Assembly (NCBI GenBank): GCA_017519885.1
Contig: JAFWRO010000018.1
Span: forward strand, 62,001 to 126,000
Reading direction: 5' to 3'
Length of the DNA: 64,000 nt
From: Liminaster sp017519885
Lineage (GTDB): Bacteria > Bacteroidota > Bacteroidia > Bacteroidales > UBA3663
The notes under the pieces are model-generated. The model made no database searches, was not told the origin of the DNA, and saw only the letters and a list, made by a program, of their open reading frames with translations. Position numbers and translations under genes: made by a program. Shown here in pieces: positions 25,307-34,282 of this stretch. Position 1 is the stretch's first letter. Each line of letters starts with the position of its first letter.

Positions 25307-26569
25307 TTATTTCTTCTTGACAGGTGGCTCGGGGAAGTGAACCTCCGACTCACCCATATCTTCGCTAGTGGCCACGGCAATGCCGCGTTGCTGGGGCTGA
25401 TTGACGGCGCAATAGAAATGATAGACCACACCATCGTGCTTCACGACGAAACTCTTGTGGGCGAAGAAGCTGTCGAACTCCTCGCTCGGCTTAATGAGAT
25501 CGGGACCTTCCCAGTCGTACCAGTGCACAAGATCCTTCGAACAGGCGAAGGTGTTGTATGCCTTGTATTCGCGGGTCGGATTGAAGGCGCTGAAGTAGAA
25601 CATTGTGTAGAGGCGCTGAGCGCCCTGACGTTCGAGATACGAAGGATTGTCGAGCACCACGCCATCCTTGATGTACATCTTCTGAATCTGGGCATCGCCC
25701 GTGATGATGCCCTGGCTCTCGTGGGTGAAAACGGGATTGCCGGGATAACGTTTCCAGATGCGCATATCGTTGCTGGTGGCTACGCCGATGCGCTCTCCCT
25801 TGTAGTTGGTCTCGGGATTGATGCCACCTGCATTGTAGAACATCACGAAATTGGTGCCCAGGCTCTTGTCCTCGTCGAGATAGACCATCGACTTGTACTG
25901 AATGAGCTGTTCGAACCACTGGCTGTCGGCGTCGCGCTCGGAGATGATGGGTCGATTCAGCGTTTCCCATTCGTGGGCGGTAGTGATGTCGCCTTCGGTC
26001 CACGCCAATCCGATGTGAAGCGGTCCACGAACACCCTCATAACCAGTGCCAGCACCGCCAAGATAGGTCATCCAATGACGACGATTGTATTCCTGAAGGC
26101 GATATGTACCAGCCCAGTTCCAATCGAGCAGCGACGGGAAACCTCCTCGCTGATTGGCATCCCAGCGCAAACTATCAATATATGGATCGGGATTGACATT
26201 GGTGGCTTCGTGATTGAGGTCCTCGCCAATGAAGCTAAGCACGCGGCCCAAGGTCTCCCAATGCAACAGGTCGGGACTTTCGGCCAACCACGTCTCATAA
26301 CCACGTCCATCCTTGCCTCCTTGTCCGTCATATACAACATAGGTCATATACCACTTGTCGCCCTCACGATAGACGGTAGGGCAATCGATCTTGTGCTTAT
26401 TGTCGGTGGGCGCAATGACCAAACCATACTTGAATGGTGTCAGGCTGGCCTGGAAGACGGGCAGCATCTCTTCCTGCGTAACCACGTAGGATGGAGTGGT
26501 AGCCGACTGGCCCCAAGCTGTAGCAATGGAGGCCGAAAGGATAGATAGTGTCAGGAGAATATTTCTCAT
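25307..26569 (-). CDS. Secreted five-bladed-propeller glycosidase-like protein (GH43-like)
   Basis: A 420-residue protein when started at ATG 26569, where the signal peptide begins (MRNILLTLSILSASIATAWGQ); an upstream TTG at 26584 is unlikely. The body has the repeating blade pattern of GH43/GH117/GH130-type propellers: KIDCPTVYREGDKWYMTYVVYDG, GYETWLAESPDLLHWETLGRVL, RIGVATSNDMRIWKRYPGNPVF, YNTFACSKDLVHWYDWEGPDLI. Acidic residues that could be catalytic (D of IDCPTV; E of HESQG or the nearby D of ITGDAQIQ) are present but cannot be assigned with certainty. It would act on plant or host glycans in the periplasm. A single gene with its own terminator, next to yigZ on the same strand; family-level placement needs a profile search. 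Confidence 0.65.
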   Translation of the reverse strand: MRNILLTLSILSASIATAWGQSATTPSYVVTQEEMLPVFQASLTPFKYGLVIAPTDNKHKIDCPTVYREGDKWYMTYVVYDGQGGKDGRGYETWLAESPDLLHWETLGRVLSFIGEDLNHEATNVNPDPYIDSLRWDANQRGGFPSLLDWNWAGTYRLQEYNRRHWMTYLGGAGTGYEGVRGPLHIGLAWTEGDITTAHEWETLNRPIISERDADSQWFEQLIQYKSMVYLDEDKSLGTNFVMFYNAGGINPETNYKGERIGVATSNDMRIWKRYPGNPVFTHESQGIITGDAQIQKMYIKDGVVLDNPSYLERQGAQRLYTMFYFSAFNPTREYKAYNTFACSKDLVHWYDWEGPDLIKPSEEFDSFFAHKSFVVKHDGVVYHFYCAVNQPQQRGIAVATSEDMGESEVHFPEPPVKKK

Positions 26570-26632
26570 TAATTCAATTAACAATTAACAATTATCAAAT
26601 AACAATAATAATTTACAATTAACAATTGTGTG

Positions 26633-27232
26633 CTATGCATCGATAATGGTGGCACCATAGAGGTCCTCGAAACGCTGGCGCATATGGGGCATCTGGCCAC
26701 GACGAAGGCTGAGGTGGAGACGACAAGAAAGTTGGAAATCCTGAGCGAGGACCGTCGCTCCCTCCTCTTTAACGATGCGCATCACATCGCCCATCAGCGG
26801 ATATTCGAAAGCAACCTGCAGTTCTTCTTCGATAAGACGCTCCTCGATTTGTGCCACGGAAAGCGCTTCCTGGGCAGCTGTGCGATAAGCCTCGATGAGT
26901 CCGGACGTGCCAAGCTTGATGCCTCCGAAATAACGTACGACGATGACCACCAGATTGGTAAGCTCGAACGAATTGATCTGACCGAGTATCGGTTTGCCCG
27001 CTGTTCCTGAAGGTTCTCCATCATCGTTCGAGCGGAATTCCTTGCGCTCGGGTCCAATCATATAGGCCCAACAGCAATGGCGCGCATCGCAGTACTCGTT
27101 GCGATAGAGCTTCACGATATCGAGCGCTTCCTGCGCAGAACTGCATGGCACGGCGAAGCTGAGGAACTTGCTCATCTTCTCCTTATACAGCCCTTCGCTG
27201 GTCTGCGTTATGGTCTTATAGGTATCGTCCAT
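26633..27232 (-). CDS. yigZ: YigZ/IMPACT family protein
   Basis: A 199-residue member of the YigZ/IMPACT (UPF0029) family. The N-terminal domain has the family pattern SKFLSFAVPCSSAQEALDIVKLYRNEYCDARHCCWAYMIG, then RSNDDGEPSGTAGKPILGQI and LVVIVVRYFGGIKLGTSGLIEAY, which are the signature of this family; the C-terminal part is the small ferredoxin-like domain. In bacteria its role is unclear (nucleic-acid binding and translation control have been suggested for the family). Its start overlaps the 3' end of nadK by 17 bp, so it is translated from the same transcript. Confidence 0.9.
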   Translation of the reverse strand: MDDTYKTITQTSEGLYKEKMSKFLSFAVPCSSAQEALDIVKLYRNEYCDARHCCWAYMIGPERKEFRSNDDGEPSGTAGKPILGQINSFELTNLVVIVVRYFGGIKLGTSGLIEAYRTAAQEALSVAQIEERLIEEELQVAFEYPLMGDVMRIVKEEGATVLAQDFQLSCRLHLSLRRGQMPHMRQRFEDLYGATIIDA

Positions 27233-28013
27233 CGCGTCCCCACATGAGTTTGTTGCGCAACGTGTCGAAGAACGTACGATCGGGTCGGCGCACCACGCCC
27301 AACGTGTGTTCTGCCTTGACGAGTGTCAGACGCGACTGGGTAGTAAGATGCACAGTCTGTCCATCGACGGAAACGAGGTAGATGTTGTTGCGCGAATGAA
27401 CCTCAATGTCGATGGTGCAACTGTCGCGGATGACGAGCGGACGTGTGGTCAACGAATGAGGCGCAATCGGCACAATGACCCAACACTGCGACAATGGTTC
27501 GAGGATGGGTCCACCTGCACTCATCGAATATGCTGTCGAACCCGTTGGTGTGGCGATGACAAGACCGTCGGCATCGTACTGATTGAGGAAGGTGCCATCA
27601 ATCCATACCGAAACGGAAACCATCGACGACTGGTCTCGCTTCAGAATGGAAATCTCGTTGAGTGCATACTTCTGATACTTCTGGATACAATTGTGAATAT
27701 CCAGCTGCAGAAGCCGACGATGCTGTATCGTATATTTTTCCTCCACGAGTACTTCCCGCAACGCATCCTGCAGCTCATCGAGCGGCACATCGGCAAGGAA
27801 TCCAAGATGTCCGGCATTGATGCCAAGGATGGGAATGTTCAGTTCACCAACGCGAGCAGCAGTGCGCAGGAACGTGCCATCGCCTCCTATGCTAAGTGCC
27901 ATATCGGACTCCTCGGGTTCAGCGATTTCGACATCCGACAACTGACCTATCAGCTGCCGCACCTGCTCCACCACCTCGGGGCGCGTATTATTTCCGAATA
28001 AACAGACTTTCAA
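27216..28013 (-). CDS. nadK: NAD kinase
   Basis: A 265-residue NAD kinase (ATP + NAD+ to NADP+), a cytoplasmic core-metabolism enzyme. Signature motifs are all present: GGDGTFLRTA (residues about 43-52) with the catalytic Asp, INAGHLGFLAD, ALNEISILK and DADGLVIATPTGSTAYSMSAGGPIL. Length is slightly shorter than the usual 290 residues because the N-terminal part is compact. The gene follows the nucleoside phosphorylase on the same strand after a 31-bp gap made of AATTAACAATT-type repeat and overlaps yigZ. Confidence 0.96.
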   Translation of the reverse strand: MKVCLFGNNTRPEVVEQVRQLIGQLSDVEIAEPEESDMALSIGGDGTFLRTAARVGELNIPILGINAGHLGFLADVPLDELQDALREVLVEEKYTIQHRRLLQLDIHNCIQKYQKYALNEISILKRDQSSMVSVSVWIDGTFLNQYDADGLVIATPTGSTAYSMSAGGPILEPLSQCWVIVPIAPHSLTTRPLVIRDSCTIDIEVHSRNNIYLVSVDGQTVHLTTQSRLTLVKAEHTLGVVRRPDRTFFDTLRNKLMWGRDGRYL

Positions 28014-28044
28014 TTAACAATCAACAATTAATAATTAACAATTG

Positions 28045-28908
28045 CTAGATTCGTTCGAGCACCTTCTGGATGAGGTTTGGCATGCTTGCCTTGTAATCGG
28101 TGTCAGCCTTGAGGGCTACACGGTTGGCGACAACCTGGCAGACAGTTACTGCCTTGTGTCCAAGCATGCGGGCGAAACCTGCAAGGGCAGCCGACTCCAT
28201 CTCGTAGTTGGTAATGCGATGGCCTTTGTATTCGAATTCCTCGATGCGCTTGTTGATGAGCGGAGAGGCAATGGGAAGTCGCAAGATGCGTCCTTGTGGG
28301 CCATAGAAGCCGACCGCAGAAATAGTTACGCCGGGTGCCATGTCATCGCCAGCAATACGGGTTGCAAGTTCCTCATCGGCATGCACAACGTATGGATCGG
28401 CAGCCTTCTTCGGATACCCGATGAACGAGGTAAGCTCGCGCTCGAAGTCGAGGTCGGCCACTTTGTCGCGATCGGCATACCAGTTGAGGACGCCGTCGAA
28501 GCCGATACTGATGTTCGAAACGATGTCGGTACCGCAAGGCAAATAGGGCTGCAGGCCTCCACAAGTGCCGATACGCACCAGTTCGAGCGTATGATGCTCG
28601 GGACGAATCTCACGGGTCTCGAAGTCGATGTTCTTGAGGGCATCGAGCTCGTTCATCACAATATCAATATTGTCGGGGCCGATGCCATGGCTTATGGCCG
28701 TGATGCGCTTGCCCTTATAGGTACCTGTGATGGTATGGAATTCGCGGGAAGAGATTTCACACTCCCTGCTGTCGAAGTAGGAGGCAATCAGGTCAACACG
28801 TCCTGGGTCACCACACATGATGACCTTGTCGGCCAACTGGTCGGGACGAACATGCAGGTGGAAACAGCTGCCATCCGCATTGATTATTAGTTCACTGGTT
28901 TCAATCAT
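28045..28908 (-). CDS. udp: Nucleoside phosphorylase (uridine phosphorylase type)
   Basis: A 287-residue enzyme of the NP-I nucleoside phosphorylase family. Diagnostic parts are VIMCGDPGRVDLIASYFD (phosphate-binding GDPxR), ISHGIGPDNIDIVMNEL, VRIGTCGGLQPYLPCG and NYEMESAALAGFARMLGHKAVTVCQVVANR (the EMES motif that contacts ribose). It splits a nucleoside with phosphate into base and ribose-1-phosphate. Uridine is the most likely substrate by overall similarity of this layout to Udp, but other nucleosides are possible. Located upstream of nadK on the same strand. Confidence 0.85.
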   Translation of the reverse strand: MIETSELIINADGSCFHLHVRPDQLADKVIMCGDPGRVDLIASYFDSRECEISSREFHTITGTYKGKRITAISHGIGPDNIDIVMNELDALKNIDFETREIRPEHHTLELVRIGTCGGLQPYLPCGTDIVSNISIGFDGVLNWYADRDKVADLDFERELTSFIGYPKKAADPYVVHADEELATRIAGDDMAPGVTISAVGFYGPQGRILRLPIASPLINKRIEEFEYKGHRITNYEMESAALAGFARMLGHKAVTVCQVVANRVALKADTDYKASMPNLIQKVLERI

Positions 28909-28965
28909 AATTTTAAGGGTAGTTAAAAAGGTATTAATAGTTTTTTAAGGATAGAAATCAAGACA

Positions 28966-30231
28966 TCACTGCTCAAGTCGACGATATCGAAGCACCGCTT
29001 CATTCAACTGAGCATAAAGGGTGAAGAGCGATTGCTCGGCACGTTCAATTCTTGGGCCTAATGCTTTCTTGCCTGCGGCTGAAGCCTTGGCATATTCCGA
29101 ACGAAGGGAAGCAAGGTCAGTCTCCTTTTCTGCTATCATCTGCTCCACGGCCACACTCCTCTGGTAAGCCTTGAGGGCATCTGAATTGCGGAACTGATCT
29201 TCGCTGGTATAGACTTTGTCATCGTTGATGACGATGTGCAATCTGGTATCCTCCACGATTTCCTGAGGAGCCTCTTTCAGTTCGGCGATGAGCGAGGCAT
29301 AGCCTCCTTCTTCACGCCAAGTCTCGGCGATATTGTCGATTCGGGCGCGACTTGGAGTAGGCTCATCGAGATAGACTGGGTCTTCGTCAAGGAGGAAGAG
29401 ATAAATCGTCACACTGTCGGCCGGTGCATTGCGATTGGTAGCCCACCATCCCACCTGATGTGTCTCGTCGATGGCCATCATATAGTCATCGTAGGGCGAA
29501 TTGAACGGCATACCCAAACGCTCAGGATCGTAATAAGCATTTACTTCGGCATTGAAGGTGGTGCGGTAGATATCGAAACCTCCCATACCTGGAATGCTGT
29601 CGGAAGCGAAATAGAGTGTCTCGCCATCGGAGCGAAGGAAGGGGTTGATGATCGAGAATCGTTCGGAGCCAATGCCATTGATCGGATGACGCTCGTCCCA
29701 CTGTCCCTGGAACCTGTGACGATCCTCAAGACCGGAACCCGTGCTGAAGATCTGATAATCGGCTGCAAGATTCTCGAAATAAGGTTCCCCTTCGTCACTC
29801 TGAATACGCCCGGACTCAGCTCCCAAGCGATAATAGGTAAAGAAATCTTCCTTGGAAGCCAGCAGACTATCAATGATGACCACATCCTGACAATGATCGT
29901 AGGCACGCTGGCCAATCTGCAGGATAGTCATCAGACTGTCGGCTCGAGTGAGCCATTCGTCAGAAGACAGGGCAGGCAAATAACTCTCGAGCGCTTCGAC
30001 AGCTCCATCAAAATCATATAGATGTTGTCTGACAATGGCCAGATACCACAATGCTCCCGATCGTGGATTCTGCTTGACAGCCTTCTCCAGAAATGGCTTG
30101 GCCTCGAGGTATCTGCCCAACTGGCACAATCGCTTACCCTCGGCCTTGTTATCGACACGTGGTGCAGCCTGCGCCTGAGGGAAGGTCGACAAAAACAGGA
30201 TAAAAAATAAAAAATGTATGTATTTTTTCAT
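28966..30231 (-). CDS. Exported TPR protein with propeller-like repeats
   Basis: About 421 residues from ATG 30231, which begins a signal peptide (MKKYIHFLFFILFLSTFPQAQA). Residues about 30-130 are TPR-like (AEGKRLCQLGRYLEAKPFLEKAVKQNPRSGALWYLAIVRQHLYDFDGAVEALESYL). The middle part contains the PD40/WD40-like segment SDGETLYFASDSIPGMGGFDIYRTTF, known from Bacteroidota periplasmic proteins that combine TPR, PD40 and often OmpA domains; no OmpA domain is seen here. The C-terminus is a coiled stretch (VEQMIAEKETDLASLRSEYAKASAAGKKALGPRIERAEQSLF). This resembles the PorE-like scaffold without its peptidoglycan-binding end; function uncertain. It is the most 5' gene before the divergent polyprenol sugar transferase. 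Confidence 0.7.
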   Translation of the reverse strand: MKKYIHFLFFILFLSTFPQAQAAPRVDNKAEGKRLCQLGRYLEAKPFLEKAVKQNPRSGALWYLAIVRQHLYDFDGAVEALESYLPALSSDEWLTRADSLMTILQIGQRAYDHCQDVVIIDSLLASKEDFFTYYRLGAESGRIQSDEGEPYFENLAADYQIFSTGSGLEDRHRFQGQWDERHPINGIGSERFSIINPFLRSDGETLYFASDSIPGMGGFDIYRTTFNAEVNAYYDPERLGMPFNSPYDDYMMAIDETHQVGWWATNRNAPADSVTIYLFLLDEDPVYLDEPTPSRARIDNIAETWREEGGYASLIAELKEAPQEIVEDTRLHIVINDDKVYTSEDQFRNSDALKAYQRSVAVEQMIAEKETDLASLRSEYAKASAAGKKALGPRIERAEQSLFTLYAQLNEAVLRYRRLEQ

Positions 30232-30355
30232 CGATGTCTGCATTTTAGACTGCAAAAATAACTACTTTTTCGCAAAAATACTACTTTTCAGTAAAGAATT
30301 TCGCTATTTTACCTTTTTTTTTGTAAAAAAAGAGCAATTTGTGCAAAAAACTGAG

Positions 30356-30363
30356 TATCTTTG
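30356..30363 (+). promoter_or_regulatory. Predicted -7 box for the sugar transferase-pyrC transcript
   Basis: TATCTTTG on the plus strand, about 52 bp before the ATG at 30415. An open frame beginning at a TTG at 30361 overlaps this box and is therefore not the likely start. A TTTG at 30338-30341 is closer than normal (spacer 14). Confidence 0.6.
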
Positions 30364-30414
30364 CACCAAATTTCGTTTATTTTCTGGCAAAGCCAGCCTA
30401 CTAATCCTCAGATT

Positions 30415-31164
30415 ATGTCACAAAACGAGTCTGGACGTTGTCTTGTCATCATTCCAACGTACAACGAAAAGGAAAATATTGAAAATATCGTTCGCTATGT
30501 ATTCAAGCTTAGCGAACCATTCCACATATTGGTCATCGACGATGGTTCGCCCGATGGCACTGCCGCTATTGTCAAAACATTGCAAACCGAGTTCCCCGAA
30601 CGACTGTTCATGATCGAACGTGAAGGAAAAATGGGTCTCGGCACTGCCTATCTCACCGGCTTCCGCTGGAGTCTGGAGCACAACTACGACTATACCTTCG
30701 AGATGGATGCCGACTTCAGCCACAATCCCGATGATCTGCTACGCCTGCTGGCCGCCTGCCGGGATGAAGGTGCCGATATGTCGATCGGGTCGCGCTATGT
30801 AAGCGGCGTAAATGTGGTAAACTGGCCCATGGACCGTGTGCTGATGTCGTATTTTGCATCGAAGTATGTGCGCATCATCACCGGTATGGATATTCACGAC
30901 ACCACAGCGGGCTTCGTCTGTTACAAGCGTCGCCTGCTTGAAAAGATGGAACTCGACAAGATCCGTTTCCGTGGCTATGCCTTCCAGATTGAGATGAAGT
31001 TCACTGCCATGAAAATGGGCGCCAAGATCATCGAAGTGCCGATCATCTTCACCAACCGCGTGCTGGGCACCTCGAAGATGTCGGGAGGAATCTTCTCGGA
31101 AGCAGTTTTCGGTGTCATAAAACTTAAGGTCAGCTCATGGACGAGAACCTATCCAAAGTTATAA
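30415..31164 (+). CDS. Polyprenol-phosphate sugar transferase (DPM1-like GT2)
   Basis: A 249-residue GT2 family enzyme of the dolichol/polyprenol-phosphate mannose synthase type: CLVIIPTYNEKENIENIV, LVIDDGSPDGT, MGLGTAYLTGFRWSL, the DxD metal site EMDADFSHNP and GSRYVSGVNVVNWP. It transfers a hexose from a nucleotide donor to polyprenyl phosphate at the cytoplasmic membrane face, supplying donors for later periplasmic glycosylation. It has no C-terminal membrane domain. The ATG at 30415 is preceded by a -7 box and gives the usual N-terminus. Its last 28 bp overlap the start of the dihydroorotase gene, so the two are co-translated. A mannose or glucose donor is not distinguishable by eye. Confidence 0.88.
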   Translation: MSQNESGRCLVIIPTYNEKENIENIVRYVFKLSEPFHILVIDDGSPDGTAAIVKTLQTEFPERLFMIEREGKMGLGTAYLTGFRWSLEHNYDYTFEMDADFSHNPDDLLRLLAACRDEGADMSIGSRYVSGVNVVNWPMDRVLMSYFASKYVRIITGMDIHDTTAGFVCYKRRLLEKMELDKIRFRGYAFQIEMKFTAMKMGAKIIEVPIIFTNRVLGTSKMSGGIFSEAVFGVIKLKVSSWTRTYPKL

Positions 31165-32423
31165 GCGACGTCAACATCTTCACCGAGGGACATCTGGTGC
31201 ACGGCAATCTGGTCGTAGGAGCAGATGGGCGCATCGCAGAGATTCAGCAGACACCTTGCACAAAGGAATCCACGTGCTGGCTCCTTCCCGGCGTCATCGA
31301 TGCGCACGTCCACTTCCGTGAGCCAGGATTGACACAGAAAGCTGACATCGCAAGCGAAAGCCGGGCGGCAGCAGCGGGCGGCGTGACCTATGTGCTCGAT
31401 ATGCCCAATGTCAAGCCCACCACCACCTCTCCCGAGGCGCTCGCCGAGAAGCATCGTCTCTTCAAAGAGAAATGCTTGGTCAATTACGGTCTGTGGTACG
31501 GTATCACTGTCAACAATATCGACGAGGCACTTGCCCTCTACGGCCAGCCCGACTCGCCACATCGTGACGAAATCTGCGGATTCAAGGTCTTCCTCGGATC
31601 CTCGACCGGAGGTATGCTGATGAACGACCAGCAGAAACTGCGCCAACTCTTTGCTGGCACGCAGCGTGTCGTCGGCATCCATTCGGAGAGTGAAGACATC
31701 ATCCGCCAAAATGCCGACCATTATCGAGAGATGTTTGCCGGGCAGGAAGTGCCCATAGAGTATCATCCCAAGATCCGCAGCACCGAAGCATGCATGGCGA
31801 CTACACGCATGGCCGTCGCTCTTGCCAAGGAGACGGGCGCACAACTTCACGTCTGCCACATCACCACCGCCGACGAACTCCAGCTGATGGGCAAGACATC
31901 AAACATCACTGGCGAAGTTTGTGTATCCCATCTATGGTTCTGCGACGAGGATTATCAGCGACTGGGCACACGCATCAAGTGCAATCCAGCCGTCAAGACA
32001 GTCAAGGACCGCGAAGCCCTTCGCCGAGGGTTGACCGACGGACGCATCTTCAGCATCGCCACCGACCATGCCCCACATCTCATGAGCGATAAGCAGGGAG
32101 GAGCATTGCGTGCTGCCAGCGGTATGCCAAGCATACAATTCAGTCTGCTGGCCATACTCGAACTGTGCAAGCAAGGCGTGTTACCTTTGAACAAGGTTGT
32201 GGAACTGATGAGCCAGCATCCCGCTGAGCGTTTCGGCCTTGCTGGTCGCGGAGAGATTCGTGTAGGCAATTATGCTGACCTTGTCCTCGTCGATCCGAAT
32301 GCTACGACCACTGTCAGCAAAGAGAACATCCTGAGCAAATGCGGATGGAGTCCATTCGAGGGCACAACTTTCAGCCACCGCATCCTTGCCACCTGGGTCA
32401 ACGGGGAAAAGGTTAATTATTAA
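31137..32423 (+). CDS. pyrC: Dihydroorotase
   Basis: A 428-residue class I dihydroorotase, the third step of de novo pyrimidine synthesis (carbamoyl-aspartate to dihydroorotate). Metal ligands are visible: HVHFREPG (residues about 57-64), the Lys of GFKVFLGSSTGG (carboxylated lysine), HSES, HVCHITT, and SIATDHAPH near residue 308, followed by the amidohydrolase C-terminal strands (GRGEIRVGNYADLVLVD; ILATWVNGEKV). The start overlaps the preceding glycosyltransferase by 28 bp. It is followed after 13 bp by the acyltransferase of the glycine-lipid pair. Confidence 0.95.
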   Translation: MDENLSKVISDVNIFTEGHLVHGNLVVGADGRIAEIQQTPCTKESTCWLLPGVIDAHVHFREPGLTQKADIASESRAAAAGGVTYVLDMPNVKPTTTSPEALAEKHRLFKEKCLVNYGLWYGITVNNIDEALALYGQPDSPHRDEICGFKVFLGSSTGGMLMNDQQKLRQLFAGTQRVVGIHSESEDIIRQNADHYREMFAGQEVPIEYHPKIRSTEACMATTRMAVALAKETGAQLHVCHITTADELQLMGKTSNITGEVCVSHLWFCDEDYQRLGTRIKCNPAVKTVKDREALRRGLTDGRIFSIATDHAPHLMSDKQGGALRAASGMPSIQFSLLAILELCKQGVLPLNKVVELMSQHPAERFGLAGRGEIRVGNYADLVLVDPNATTTVSKENILSKCGWSPFEGTTFSHRILATWVNGEKVNY

Positions 32424-32436
32424 TTGTTAATTGACA

Positions 32437-33267
32437 ATGGCATACGAAGCAAGACTAATCAATGTCGAGGAGGCTATCAAGCAAAAGGCCCCCAAGCAAT
32501 ATCCCAAGATACCGAGGTGGCTGTTCAAGTTCACCGCATGGCTCATCTGTCAGAAGGAGATGAACGAAACCATCACCGCCCTGAAGGACAAGGAGGGTGT
32601 CGATTTCGCCGAAGGCATGTGCAAGCGCCTCAACGTAAAGTACAATCTCCATGGTATGGAGAATATCCCGGAAGATGGACGTTTCGTATTTGTCAGCAAC
32701 CATCCTCTTGGCGCTTTCGACGGAATCTCCTACATCAACGTCCTCGGTCACAAGTTCCCCAAGTTCAAGGTCATCGTCAACGACCTGCTGATGTATATCG
32801 TAGGATTACAACCCGTCTTCCTTCCTGTCAACACCTTAGGTCGTCAGAAACGCGAGGATATGGAAGCCATCGACAAGGCATATAATGACCCCGATATGCA
32901 GCTGCTGAACTTCCCTGCAGGCTTCTGCAGCCGATACATCGATGGCAAGATACAGGATGTGGAGTGGAAGAAGTCGGTCATCACCCAAGCTGTGGAAAGC
33001 CAGCGCGACATCATCCCCATGCACTTCGAGGGACGCAATTCCTTCACCTTCTACTTCGTGGAATGGTTGCGACGCAAACTGGGAATGAAGTTCAACATCG
33101 GCCTCATCCTTTTGCCCTGGCAGATGATGAAGACTGCCAAGAACAAGACTTTCACCATCACAGTAGGCAAGCCCATACCCTGGCAAACCTTCACCGACAA
33201 GTCCAAGAGCCCGACAGAATGGGCACAATGGCTGCGTGAACAAAGTTATTTATTAGCAAAAAAATAA
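32437..33267 (+). CDS. glsA: PlsC-type O-acyltransferase (GlsA-like, glycine-lipid synthesis)
   Basis: A 276-residue lysophospholipid-type acyltransferase: the family's HX4-5D site appears as SNHPLGAFDG (residues about 88-97), with LNFPAGFCSR and IIPMHFEGRNSFTFYFVEW as later conserved blocks. The start is ATG 32437; a TTG six bases upstream is in frame but less likely. It sits 80 bp before a hemolysin-like GNAT acyltransferase, and this pairing is that of glsA-glsB in Bacteroides, where GlsB makes N-acyl-glycine and GlsA adds the second acyl chain to form glycine lipids of the membrane. I assign the role from gene pair and motif; it could instead act on another lyso-lipid. Confidence 0.75.
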   Translation: MAYEARLINVEEAIKQKAPKQYPKIPRWLFKFTAWLICQKEMNETITALKDKEGVDFAEGMCKRLNVKYNLHGMENIPEDGRFVFVSNHPLGAFDGISYINVLGHKFPKFKVIVNDLLMYIVGLQPVFLPVNTLGRQKREDMEAIDKAYNDPDMQLLNFPAGFCSRYIDGKIQDVEWKKSVITQAVESQRDIIPMHFEGRNSFTFYFVEWLRRKLGMKFNIGLILLPWQMMKTAKNKTFTITVGKPIPWQTFTDKSKSPTEWAQWLREQSYLLAKK

Positions 33268-33269
33268 AG

Positions 33270-33332
33270 ACTCCGAGTACTCTGACTATTCCGATTACTC
33301 CGATTACTCCGAAAATTCCGAGAATTCCGACA
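33270..33332. repeat. 9-bp tandem repeat x7 (AYTCCGANN)
   Basis: Seven 9-bp units (ACTCCGAGT, ACTCTGACT, ATTCCGATT, ACTCCGATT, ACTCCGAAA, ATTCCGAGA, ATTCCGACA) fill the gap between the glsA-like and glsB-like genes. The same ACTCCGA core makes the 9-bp repeat block at 52693-52827, and a different 9-mer forms a block at 36844-36897. Confidence 0.85.
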
Positions 33333-33347
33333 ACTCATATTTATCTT

Positions 33348-34280
33348 ATGGAACAACCCATCATAGCTCCTATCGACAAAGCGATCCTCAAGGAAGAGCT
33401 GGCTAACAAGGCAACCCTGCTGCGTCACTCACGCAAAGGTGGCACCGACATCTATATTTTCAATGGCAACGAGTGTCCCAATCTGATGCGCGAAGTGGGC
33501 AGATTGCGTGAAATCGTCTTCCGCGAAGCCGGAGGCGGCACTGGTCTCGAATGTGATGTCGATCATTACGACTATATGGAGAAGCCCTATATGCAGCTCA
33601 TCGTCTGGGAGCCGAAAGAAGAGGCCATCCTCGGCGGTTATCGCTATATCTATGGCCCGGACATTCGTTTTGACCAGAAGGGGCAACCAATCCTTGCCAC
33701 CAGTCATATGTATTATTACTCCGACAAGTTCATTCGCGAGTATCTGCCTTATATGATGGAGCTGGGCCGTTCGTTTGTGATTGTCGATCGTCAATCGAGC
33801 CGCAGTGGGGCACGCAGTCTCTTCACGCTCGATAATCTTTGGGATGGTCTAGGTGCGCTCGCAGTTACGCTGAAGGGTTGCAAGTACTATTATGGCAAAT
33901 TCACCATGTACCCAACCTTCCCGGAGCATGGCCGTAATATGATTCTATATTTCCAGAAAAAATATTTCCCCGATCCCGATCACCTCGTTTATCCATATCA
34001 CCCTCTTGAGACCAACACCGACATAGAGGCTATGGCCAAACTCTTCTGCAAGGACAACTTCCACGATGATTACAAGATTCTCAACTGTGAGGTGAGGAAG
34101 CTCGGCATCAATATCCCACCATTGGTCAACGCATACATGCTGCTAAGTCCCACGATGAAAACCTTCGGCACCGCCATCAACGATGAATTCGGCAATGTCG
34201 AGGAGTCGGGCATTCTTATCACCATCGACGACATCTTCCAGGACAAGCACGAACGGTACATCGACTCATTCGAAGGATAA
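33348..34280 (+). CDS. glsB: Hemolysin-like GNAT N-acyltransferase (GlsB-like)
   Basis: A 310-residue protein of the GNAT/hemolysin acyltransferase type (Acetyltransf_5-like): IFNGNECPNLMREVGRLREIVFREAGGGTGLECDVDHYDYMEKPYMQLIVWEPKEEAILGGYRYIYG is the characteristic N-terminal half, with MMELGRSFVIVDRQSSRSGARSLFTLDNLWDGLGALAVT in the middle. In Bacteroides the homologous GlsB makes mono-N-acyl glycine from acyl-ACP and glycine. The adjoining PlsC-type gene (GlsA-like) would complete the lipid. These lipids are membrane components and stress or fitness factors in Bacteroidota. Followed by the convergent DUF4294 gene. Confidence 0.78.
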   Translation: MEQPIIAPIDKAILKEELANKATLLRHSRKGGTDIYIFNGNECPNLMREVGRLREIVFREAGGGTGLECDVDHYDYMEKPYMQLIVWEPKEEAILGGYRYIYGPDIRFDQKGQPILATSHMYYYSDKFIREYLPYMMELGRSFVIVDRQSSRSGARSLFTLDNLWDGLGALAVTLKGCKYYYGKFTMYPTFPEHGRNMILYFQKKYFPDPDHLVYPYHPLETNTDIEAMAKLFCKDNFHDDYKILNCEVRKLGINIPPLVNAYMLLSPTMKTFGTAINDEFGNVEESGILITIDDIFQDKHERYIDSFEG

Positions 34281-34282
34281 GG

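Noticed and set aside
25208..26548. A 446-residue plus-strand frame opposite the GH43-like gene
   Set aside because: Starts inside the terminator region and mirrors a gene with signal peptide and propeller motifs; a codon-bias shadow.
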